DNA of 64,000 nucleotides. Origin: Scolanthus callimorphus. Taxonomy: Eukaryota > Cnidaria > Anthozoa > Actiniaria > Edwardsiidae. The number at the start of each line of letters is the position of its first letter. The first letter of the stretch is position 1. Location of the stretch: assembly GCA_033964015.1 (NCBI GenBank), contig CM066925.1, forward strand, positions 8,726,204-8,790,203. Reading direction: 5' to 3'. Made by a program: the position numbers and the translations under genes. Positions 60,501 to 64,000 of this stretch are shown here, one piece after another. The notes below the pieces were generated by a model. That model made no database searches. It was not told where the DNA came from and worked only from the letters and a program-made list of their open reading frames with translations.

Positions 60501-62280
60501 TCAGATCACGCGGAATTCATTTGAATTTTTTTTCGTTTGGGACACTTCCTTTCATAAAGTAAGAAAAAACAGTCATGGGATGCGACATGATCTGAAATGG
60601 GAAAAGATTACGCCCAGAGGAAGGAGTTCTGTCATCGGGTGAATGGGACCCGGCCCAAATTATCCCCTCACACACAAACCCCCCCCCCCCCCCCCCCCCA
60701 CGGTTTTGGATACCTTTGTGGCGCACCTCTACCCAAAAGAAAAAATGAACCATAATAAAATATATCTGGGTTCTGGATTCTGATTGGTCGAGAGCAAATG
60801 CATAAATCGGTAACAGACCGTTGACTGAAGCGTCCTCTACAAATTGCGACAATGTCCCTTTCAGATGTTCAGGTATTAAAGAAACGCTATTTGTAAATAA
60901 CTGACAGACGTCCTTTGTCTCTTCTTTAGTGCGAGGTGTTCAACTTCATCCTAATACACGCCGCCTTGAAGTCGACTCGTGACGTTCACCACAAGCTAGC
61001 CCTGTAAGGGAGTGGTCAGACAGAGCGGAAATGACCAAAAATGAAATGTCTAACTTCGCCATATTTAAATATATAAGCTCAAGATTCCATATACAAAGAG
61101 TTCCTATGACCAAAAGCATAATTCCAAATTTTCAAGAAATTTGAAGAATATGAATTTTAGATATGATTGAACAAAGTTTGCAGAATTCCTGATCAAAGTA
61201 CCAATTCTCCCATAAAATAGCACAGAAACCAAAGTTTAAAGCCTAATATCTCAAAGACGGATCCATTAGAAAAAAGTCATTTTTGATATTTTGTTTCTAA
61301 TAAGACAAGGAGTCTTTATGCAAAAAATCAAGCTTATCTGAGTTAACCTGACCTTATTATTTGAAATTTAGTGATCTAAACAGGTCATTTCCGCTCTGTC
61401 GAGTGGTCATTATTTAACGGGAGGGGGAGGGTCACAAATTTATACCCTACTTTCCCAGGAGATGATCGTCGGAAATTTTCGGCTTCGCCCCTAGAAGATA
61501 CCAAAGGGGGCGTGGTTCCCGAAAAGATACCCATCAATAAATTTCCATCTTAGATTAAAATGCTGCCTTTGATGTTGTTTAGTTTATCGTAGTTCTTGCC
61601 ATCAAGTACTCTCTCTCTCTCTTCCTTACAAGGTTTGCCGCTATGTTAGAGCCCTAAAAGAGGGTCTTTCTTGGTGATGTATATTTAATTGGAGCTATTG
61701 TATTCCATCTTATTGTTTCGTTCTACGGTTGTTTGTATTCTATTGTCTTTATGCCTCTGGTGCCTTGCAACATCAAGAAAGAGCCCTAAAGATATCAGTT
61801 TCCTTTAGAATTTATTGCAGATCGAGATCACCACTAAAAGAGACGAATACCCGTGATTTTACCCCCCTAAAGATACGACGATCATCCCAGGCCAAAAACA
61901 TGGGAGTCCCCTTAGGTGCAAAATGCCCCTGTGTCCGATGGGTGTGACAATGTTAAGATTGGTTTGTTGTACTTACCTAGATACGGCAAGAAACTTTCAA
62001 AAAACACCATTAAATTGTTGTTCTATGACTTCGTATCATATAAGTCAGTTTTAGACCAAAGGATGGATCGAAATTCCGAGAGATTTAAACGGATTGAGTT
62101 CACTAATTTTACCGTTACCTCAAAAGCATAGAATTTTATGGGCTACGTCACGCCCTTCGGTCACAAGGTCTTTAATGCGCATGCTTATTTTTCAGGAACT
62201 TGCTTTTTGAGAGACGAGCTCTGAGGGAAAACGCACCTTGGACAGACGAACAGATTGCGAGAGCGTCGAAGACAACTTGA
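42547..62280 (+). CDS. TTC38: Tetratricopeptide repeat protein 38 (TTC38), complete, 15 exons
   Basis: Exons: 42547-42582, 46822-46899, 47261-47342, 48283-48445, 48951-49124, 49624-49699, 49987-50106, 51001-51057, 53218-53338, 53652-53722, 56825-56919, 59602-59680, 60389-60466, 60930-61003, 62196-62280. They join without a phase error to 1389 nt, 462 residues plus TGA. The human protein is about 469 residues. Recognisable blocks in order: AWRDEGLPFSTSS, EKALQQMMKADPSF, PREKLHVQLAKE, YPTDMLAIIMARD, YAFGLVETKHFDKAEEHA, IHVFEMTGRQDEGI, HNFWHWALFHLEKGE, VAIPLCEAL, FILIHAALKST, LLFERRALRENAPW. TTC38 is a conserved, probably cytosolic, TPR helical-repeat protein whose biochemical role is poorly defined. 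The start is fixed by a 12-codon exon (MSKLHCHWRDLQ) whose WRDLQ|AWRD junction matches vertebrate TTC38. No break is seen. Confidence 0.95.
44033..44592. mobile_element. TIR element with CTCTCGTTATTGCGGACACC-type ends
   Basis: ACAGTCACAACTCTCGTTAT, TGCGGACACC at the left and GGTGTCCGCAAGGCGAGAGT TGACTGTA at the right. GTCCGTAATAGCGAGAGTC phrases repeat inside. About 560 bp, non-coding. Confidence 0.82.
44600..44987 (-). mobile_element. tRNA-derived SINE family member, minus strand
   Basis: Carries CGACCGCTAGACAAGGAGAG, CCGGGAGACAATCCCCTACT and TAGAACTAAGTTCTACCCAG, shared with the 9.5-kb copy, and one copy of the 100-bp unit. It lies head-on against the preceding TIR element. Confidence 0.78.
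45090..45275. mobile_element. MITE, ACAGGGAATTTCTGCAGAA family, copy 2
   Basis: CACAGAGAATTTCTGCAGAA at the left and TTTCTGCAGAAATTCCCTGT at the right; body as at 32560-32720. Confidence 0.88.
45286..46561 (+). pseudogene. Non-LTR retrotransposon remnant (endonuclease and reverse transcriptase; CR1/L2-like)
   Basis: 45286-45538 reads as the end of an apurinic-type endonuclease domain: FMLCGGFNRLNIARL, KATRGNRNLDLAI. From 45579, VPDDWKEARVLRIYKKGSK, NYRPISIISIIAKIFEKL, then GFRPLHST, KAFDT, YGVAGVSLDWIRSYLS and SCGVP are scattered over several frames with stops and indels. At 46346 INDLQVPNVVTCKYVDNTSV holds the RT active-site region, with the expected YxDD changed to YVDN. A non-homologous stretch at about 46081-46340 interrupts it. 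It is a dead copy. Clade assignment (CR1/L2/Jockey superfamily) is approximate. Confidence 0.85.
46822..46899 (+). CDS. TTC38: TTC38 exon 2
   Basis: Acceptor CCATGTTCAG, donor CACAA|GTAAGA, phase 0-0; AWRDEGLPFSTSSDEAVKMY and DAALTQ. A 37-bp minisatellite starts about 25 bases downstream. Confidence 0.95.
46925..47195. repeat. 37-bp minisatellite, about 7 copies
   Basis: GGAAGATCCCTCATATCTTA followed by TATGCGCCAAATCATAT, spacing 37 bp. It starts about 25 bases after the TTC38 exon 2 donor and ends about 65 bases before exon 3. Overlapping plus-strand frames are repeat artefacts. Confidence 0.95.
47261..47342 (+). CDS. TTC38: TTC38 exon 3
   Basis: Acceptor GTTTCAACAG, donor TTTG|GTAAGT, phase 0-1; IVGFYEDPVIGGYEKALQQM then MKADPSF. 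Confidence 0.95.
47453..47525. mobile_element. Half copy of AACGGTGTTTACATCTTG MITE
   Basis: AGTATCCACCCAAAGGAATC through AGATGTAAACACCGTTGGCC matches the right arm of 17513-17703; the left arm is gone. Confidence 0.8.
47600..48028 (+). mobile_element. CAGTAAAAACCCGCATAAAAGAACA element, copy 1
   Basis: CAGTAAAAACCCGCATAAAA and TTCAGGCTGATTTTGTTCTT at the left end. An inverted relative at 51180-51530 ends in the complementary sequence. Inside are TAGAATCTTGTGTGCAATG and GTACCACAGTAGGTTACTG. Its right end is cut by the MITE at 48029. Confidence 0.75.
48029..48240. mobile_element. MITE, AGAGCGGATTTCACATGA family, 3'-truncated copy 4
   Basis: Starts AGAGCGGATTTCACATGACC and matches the family through TTGCTTTCACGACAG, then breaks off where GTCATGTGAAATCCGC is expected. 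TTC38 exon 4 begins 43 bases later. Confidence 0.88.
48283..48445 (+). CDS. TTC38: TTC38 exon 4
   Basis: Acceptor ATATGTCCTAG, donor TAGG|GTAAGC, phase 1-2; VMGHVLCLTQ, LSEQLDGLMKLVSLRD, ITPREKLHVQLAKEMAV. A truncated MITE ends about 40 bases upstream. Confidence 0.95.
48951..49124 (+). CDS. TTC38: TTC38 exon 5
   Basis: Acceptor ATTTCGCCCAG, donor TTC|GTAAGT, phase 2-2; LTLEELLSQYPTDMLAIIMA and LRNSIAHVLPHWKPSKPLY. Confidence 0.95.
49624..49699 (+). CDS. TTC38: TTC38 exon 6
   Basis: Acceptor TCTATTTAG, donor AAAAG|GTATCA, phase 2-0; YLHSLYAFGLVETKHFDKAE. Confidence 0.94.
49715..49845. repeat. 42-bp tandem repeat with TGATCACGTGA palindrome, 3 copies
   Basis: AGAGTGATCACGTGA occurs at about 49731, 49773 and 49815, with CATTTCCATTGGTCA/TTCA between. 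It starts 15-20 bases after the exon 6 donor. Confidence 0.88.
49987..50106 (+). CDS. TTC38: TTC38 exon 7
   Basis: Acceptor GCTTTTTCTAG, donor GGCG|GTAAGT, phase 0-0, 40 codons; ALSLIPSDGFAAHAQIHVFE and MTGRQDEGIKFC. Confidence 0.94.
50540..50705 (-). mobile_element. Truncated SINE family member, minus strand
   Basis: CGAGACGGGACTTTGGTTTA TTGTCTCATCCGAAAGAC and AGTAGAACAAAGTTCTACTC match the other SINE copies; the distal part is missing. Located between TTC38 exons 7 and 8. Confidence 0.75.
51001..51057 (+). CDS. TTC38: TTC38 exon 8
   Basis: Acceptor TTTCTAAACAG, donor AAAAG|GTAGCC, phase 0-0; GSTIAGHNFWHWALFHLEK, the family's conserved HN.WHWAL block. Confidence 0.94.
51180..51530 (-). mobile_element. 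CAGTAAAAACCCGCATAAAAGAACA element, inverted copy
   Basis: Ends GAACAGGTGTTTTGGGG-type sequence in reverse (AAACACCTGTTCTTTTATGC then GGGTTTTTACTG). CAGTAATCCACTGTGGTAGA and TTGCACACAGAGTTCTACAG correspond to inverted parts of 47600-48028. Confidence 0.75.
51604..51640. repeat. Perfect hairpin TCCCACGTGTGCTTCT / AGAAGCACACGTGGGA
   Basis: A 16-bp perfect inverted repeat with a one-base centre, at the left border of the 120-bp direct repeat that follows. Confidence 0.9.
51621..51740. repeat. 120-bp perfect direct repeat, left copy
   Basis: From CTCAGAAGCACACGTGGGAC to CTGAACATCTACAT, identical base for base with 51913-52032. A tRNA-like sequence sits between the two. Confidence 0.95.
51800..51874 (+). 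tRNA. tRNA-like sequence (SINE head or tRNA pseudogene)
   Basis: It has a perfect A-box (TAGCTCAGCTGG) and B-box (GGTTCGAATCC), an intact D stem GCTC/GAGC, and an acceptor stem ACCTGGA/TCGGGGT with one G-G mismatch. The T stem has one T-T mismatch. The anticodon stem pairs 5 of 5 only with an eight-base loop (TGTACAAT), so no normal anticodon can be assigned. A functional tRNA is unlikely; a Pol III-competent relic is possible. Confidence 0.6.
51913..52032. repeat. 120-bp perfect direct repeat, right copy
   Basis: Identical to 51621-51740. The copies start 292 bp apart. Confidence 0.95.
52237..52935. mobile_element. 700-bp TIR element (ACTCAGGTACATTAAGGCA)
   Basis: ACTCAGGTACATTAAGGCAT, GGGTC at the left and GGACCCTTGCCTTAATGTAC CTGAGT at the right. 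Inner facing pairs are GGGGTGGTCAAA / TTTGACCACCCC and AATCCTGCCGGAC / GTCCGGCAGGATT. No coding frame. Confidence 0.88.
53218..53338 (+). CDS. TTC38: TTC38 exon 9
   Basis: Acceptor TTATCTCTCAAG, donor GCAAG|GTAAAA, phase 0-1; GENEAALGIYDRELAPKC then RLDDAASLLCRLELQ. Confidence 0.94.
53410..53600. mobile_element. Foldback MITE, TTCCGCCAGTCAAGCC family, copy 2
   Basis: CTGTTCCGCCAGTCAAGCCA, CTAAGCCAATCAAGTCCTTG and TGCAGTCGACTGG return inverted, ending GACTGGCGGAACAG. Same family as 33633-33925. The right arm ends about 70 bases before TTC38 exon 10. Confidence 0.92.
53652..53722 (+). CDS. TTC38: TTC38 exon 10
   Basis: Acceptor CTTTCTTTTAAG, donor GTATG|GTATGT, phase 1-0; MDVGDRWHHLLPLWDNHYDD. 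Confidence 0.93.
53776..54055. repeat. 10-bp tandem repeat (AGCAGTTCCA)n
   Basis: About 27 imperfect copies. The minus-strand frame reading CLELLGTAWN repeats is a by-product. Confidence 0.95.
54241..54650. mobile_element. G-rich inverted-repeat element, copy 2
   Basis: GTCCCGGGGGGGACTCCCCA, TATTTTCAGACGGGGGG and TGCTCGTC at the left; GACGAGCACCCCCGTCTAAA ATATTGGGAGTCCCGGGGT at the right. Inside, CTATCCCTTAGGGGT-like phrases recur about seven times. Confidence 0.88.
54651..55424. other. Intronic stretch, nothing recognised
   Basis: Part of TTC38 intron 10. AT-rich; no exon, structured repeat or RNA gene seen. Confidence 0.5.
55430..56150 (-). repeat. Dispersed repeat of about 700 bp, inverted partner of 32800-33475
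   Basis: AAATGGCGCGCCGGGGCTTC, GTGCAACGCGCCAAAACCTT and TTCGAATAAAATGTATCCTA are complements of the 33-kb copy. Frames across it are diverged and not coding in both copies. Confidence 0.85.
56500..56765. mobile_element. Partial palindromic MITE, CAGTCAGAAAAGTGTCTATT family
   Basis: ATCCTACCTTATCTTTGCGA, TTTAGGCTGGATCTCA and AAATAGACACTTTTCTGACT match 30200-30417. It ends AACTCTTGGTAATCCACTCT about 60 bases before TTC38 exon 11. Confidence 0.82.
56825..56919 (+). CDS. TTC38: TTC38 exon 11
   Basis: Acceptor GCTTTGTACAG, donor GCCAG|GTAATC, phase 0-2; ALNDVLMVMTSLGAKNQDVF and MMDSLYTFA. Confidence 0.93.
57045..58466. mobile_element. 1.4-kb TIR element (AAAGTGCATATCACCCCTA)
   Basis: AAAGTGCACATCACCCCTAA at the left and TAGGGGTGATATGCACTTT at the right. 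Second inner arms of about 85 bp (TGGTTTCAATAAAGTTTGTC to AGCTGTCGGCGCCAAGCCTT) return inverted at 57998-58085. No transposase frame. Confidence 0.82.
58510..59212. repeat. Dispersed repeat shared with 19825-20045, split by a nested element
   Basis: CTGTCGATTTGCCGACGTTG to GGTCGCCATTTTAGTTTTTG, then resumes after 59188 with GTCGAGATTTGAACACCACA. The order matches the uninterrupted copy at 19.8-20.0 kb. Confidence 0.82.
58693..59188. mobile_element. MITE, AAGCCCTGGCCAAACG termini
   Basis: TTAAGCCCTGGCCAAACGCT at the left and CGTTTGGCCAGGGCTTTA at the right; TTA/TAA-type flanks. ACTTGCGT(T/C) and GTGGCCAAACGAG phrases recur inside. It interrupts an older repeat. Confidence 0.88.
59602..59680 (+). 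CDS. TTC38: TTC38 exon 12
   Basis: Acceptor ATCTTTCACCAG, donor AAAGAG|GTATTA, phase 2-0; GYNWEVTRTVAIPLCEALQL. Confidence 0.93.
60225..60372. mobile_element. Foldback MITE, ACAAATGTCCT / TTTCCGTGGTATG family
   Basis: ACAAATGTCCTCTGGATTTC CGTGGTATGCCCTCTTATAT at the left and its inverted counterpart ending GGACATTTGT at the right. The element ends about 15 bases before TTC38 exon 13. Confidence 0.88.
60389..60466 (+). CDS. TTC38: TTC38 exon 13
   Basis: Acceptor AACTTTTCCAG, donor CTTAT|GTAAGA, phase 0-0; EEYDRAVELLRTLQHSFKFI. A MITE ends about 15 bases upstream. Confidence 0.93.
60488..60635. mobile_element. Foldback MITE, CCCATTTCAGATCACxxGG family, copy 2
   Basis: TTTTCCCATTTCAGATCACG at the left and TGATCTGAAATGGGAAAAGA TTACGCCC at the right; more diverged in the middle than 3236-3436. 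Starts about 20 bases after the exon 13 donor. Confidence 0.82.
60930..61003 (+). CDS. TTC38: TTC38 exon 14
   Basis: Acceptor CTCTTCTTTAG, donor GCCCT|GTAAGG, phase 0-2; CEVFNFILIHAALKSTRDVH. An in-frame TAA occurs right after CTG if the donor is not used, but the next exon restores the conserved C-terminus. Confidence 0.93.
61017..61401. mobile_element. MITE, GACAGAGCGGAAATGACC family, free copy
   Basis: GACAGAGCGGAAATGACC and GGTCATTTCCGCTCTGTC are 18-bp perfect ends of a 385-bp element. The same element occurs twice in inverted orientation at 30795-31905. It starts 13 bases after the exon 14 donor. Confidence 0.92.
61403..61915. mobile_element. G-rich inverted-repeat element, diverged copy 3, plus an end fragment of the 1.9-kb family
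   Basis: 61407-61436 (GGTCATTATTTAACGGGAGG GGGAGGGTC) resembles the ends of the 26861-28796 element. From 61450, CCCAGGAGATGATCGTCG faces CGACGATCATCCCAGG near 61875-61892, then CATGGGAGTCCCC. The boundary between the two is unclear. Confidence 0.6.
62196..62280 (+). CDS. TTC38: TTC38 exon 15 and stop
   Basis: Acceptor TTATTTTTCAG, stop TGA at 62278-62280; NLLFERRALRENAPWTDEQI then ARASKTT, matching the family C-terminus. Confidence 0.94.
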
Positions 62281-62285
62281 GTGAA

Positions 62286-62520
62286 TAGAGCAGACTTTAG
62301 ATGAGTGTTGCTAACGCAACGTCAGTACACTTAGCCAAGTAGCCAATCAGAAACGAAACCCATTCAAGAACCAACCAATCAGGAGGCGAAGTAACTACAC
62401 TTAGCCAATCAGAAACGAAACCCATTCAAGAACCAACCAATCAGGAGGCGAAGTAGTTACGACTTGCGTTTAGTTGTGACCCAAGAAAACGCTGACGGTT
62501 TCAGGTCTAAACTCAATCAT
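62286..62520. mobile_element. MITE-like sequence in TTC38 3' region
   Basis: AGAGCAGACTTTAGATGAGT and a facing GTTTCAGGTCTAAACTC at the right, with a duplicated AGCCAATCAGAAACGAAACC (62341, 62405). It would lie in the TTC38 3' UTR. A possible AATAAA is at 62821-62826. Confidence 0.6.
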
Positions 62521-62856
62521 TTGTTTGATTTTCGTCTGCAATCTGATTGGCTAGGAGAGCAAAGTCGCGATGCTCAGGCCAAGTAAAACGTAAAGAAAAA
62601 GAAACAACAAAGTAATGTGATGTCTTTTTTTTCCTAGTGCCACTATTTAATAGGGCCTAAGAAGCTTTATTGATCTCAGTGACCAATATGGCATTGGTAT
62701 TGTTCTAGCATGCAAAATACTATTGGCTATGTACATGCATGCACAATTCGTCTGGCCTTTTGGCTCTTAAAACACAGCCAATCTGAAGTGGGCTAAGGCT
62801 TAGGGCAACGTCCAATTTAAAATAAAATGGTTAAGAAAGAATCCGCCAGCAGTTCG

Positions 62857-63168
62857 AGTAAGCGGTGGACAAAACTCTTGTACCAAAATCATTATATAAT
62901 GATTGTGAAAAAAATCGGTTTCTAGAAACACAAACACTGAAACGAAATTCAAAGTTCTTACAAAACACTGGAAAATGGCAGTTGAATGAATTTTTTTCTT
63001 GTGTTTGCCCTACATTTTCAGCTTTGACAATTATTTTTTACAGGCTCGAATGGGAATATGTTTTTGGTGTTACTACAGTTAATCGGTAACATCTCTAGCT
63101 TTAAGAAAATGCAATCAGAATGTGAATATCTTTGATATTACTCTGGTACAAGATTTTGTCCACCAAAT
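62857..63168. mobile_element. MITE, GTGGACAAAACTCTTGTACCA termini
   Basis: GTGGACAAAACTCTTGTACC and GGTACAAGATTTTGTCCACC face each other across about 310 bp of AT-rich sequence. Confidence 0.82.
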
Positions 63169-63464
63169 CCTGAAATTGCTCGATCTCTAAATGGATTTCC
63201 TCTTAATTATTCTATCATCCTGACACGCGAGAAGAGTGCAAGAAAATCAATCGACCATCACGACGACGATTTTATTTGCCTCCATTTTGTATCGGCCAAT
63301 CAGAATAAGGCTTATATCTCTAGTCAGCTGAAACACTCATACCCGTTCAGTCATACTAGCAAATATAAAGCAACGATAGCTTACAAAAACGAAGCCGTAA
63401 AAAAGCAGAAAACATTTAGACCTAAACATTAGGTATTTAGTTCTCGAGGCACCCACACACAGGA

Positions 63465-63605
63465 CATTTCTGCAGAAACCCATCCATGGGAAAAGCTGAA
63501 TTTCCCAAGGCACACGCATGGGAAGTTGGAAATCCGAACACTTCCCATTCTTCTACCATGGGAAATTCAGCTTTTTCAATTGGTGGGTTTTGGCAGAAAT
63601 TCCCT
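63465..63605. mobile_element. MITE, ACAGGGAATTTCTGCAGAA family, copy 3
   Basis: ACAGGACATTTCTGCAGAAA and TTTTGGCAGAAATTCCCTGT ends, inner CATGGGAAAAGCTGAATTTC. The middle is inverted relative to 32560-32720. Confidence 0.85.
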
Positions 63606-63825
63606 GTGACACCCTCGGGAACGAGGATATTCTTAACCTGGAGCCTGCCCGGCTTGTCACCTCGCAGTGGCGGCCTGGTCAGCAACTTGAAATACTTTGC
63701 CTGTTAGATGAAATGGCGCGCAAAGAACAGTTAAGAGAACTATTATAAGATCGATAGACAGTTTATTCAAAAACAGAGCAAACCCGTAAACCCAGAATTG
63801 ATACCCCAAGAGCCCTGAGATCTAG
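63606..63825. other. Intergenic, nothing recognised
   Basis: Short frames here have no family resemblance and no splice support. Confidence 0.4.
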
Positions 63826-63940
63826 TAGATCCTTCATATATGGCACACTGCTATAGTGTCATCCGTATAAATATACCCCATGTCTTATAGAATGAGGATA
63901 TACAGAAGGACACTATAGTGTACCATATATGAAGGATCTA
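63826..63940. mobile_element. Compact TIR MITE (TAGATCCTTCATATATGG), 115 bp
   Basis: TAGATCCTTCATATATGG and CCATATATGAAGGATCTA ends; inner CACACTGCTATAGTGTC and GGACACTATAGTGTA also pair. It is the short form of the element at 18948-19587. Confidence 0.92.
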
Positions 63941-64000
63941 GGTGAAATCTTGCCTCTGGTCAAAAGATGACGGTTCTGGATGCGTAACTGCTCCTCGATG

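Noticed and set aside
60646..60720. Homopolymer C run as a feature of the TTC38 gene
   Set aside because: A run of about 20 C lies between MITE remains in an intron. No partner G run or defined element is visible, and length may be an assembly approximation.
1..64000. A dedicated defence or other multi-gene system
   Set aside because: The window holds two unrelated conserved genes, one unknown frame and many repeats. Nothing links them into a system.

Overview
The window is intron-rich eukaryotic nuclear DNA. It holds an astacin protease with TSP1, MAM and ShKT modules, a TTC38 orthologue, a KIAA1958/Crypton-like fragment, a CR1/L2-like retrotransposon remnant, and dozens of small terminal-inverted-repeat elements. 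The mix of modules suggests a cnidarian, most likely an anthozoan such as a stony coral. That is an inference from gene content, not a measured result.

Layout. (1) 1-197, minus strand: the start of a KIAA1958/Crypton tyrosine-recombinase-like reading frame that runs off the left edge. (2) 1068-34910, plus strand: a secreted multidomain metalloprotease in 16 visible exons, encoding propeptide, astacin catalytic domain, two TSP1, one MAM and four ShKT domains. The first (signal-peptide) exon is not confidently seen. Splice phases agree across all 16 exons, and 743 residues are readable before the stop. (3) 34911-42546: an intergenic region made mostly of repeats, with a possible minus-strand gene at 39089-39944 (three exons, 213 codons, unrecognised) that carries an in-frame exon duplication. 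(4) 42547-62280, plus strand: a complete TTC38 gene, 15 exons and 462 codons, starting with a 12-codon first exon. Its first intron (4.2 kb) contains SINE and non-LTR retrotransposon remains. (5) 62281-64000: miniature transposons only.

Between exons the DNA is dominated by repeats. Minisatellites include a 2.7-kb CAA/CAG/GGTAAC array, a 42-copy 55-bp array, and arrays with 59-, 37-, 22-, 14- and 10-bp units. There are many foldback/MITE families, several nested or present as two to four copies, and tRNA-derived SINEs. Repeats often lie within tens of bases of splice sites in both genes. The two main genes are functionally unrelated: an extracellular protease and a TPR protein. I see no operon-like or defence-like system. 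All boundaries and translations were read by eye and no database search was run.
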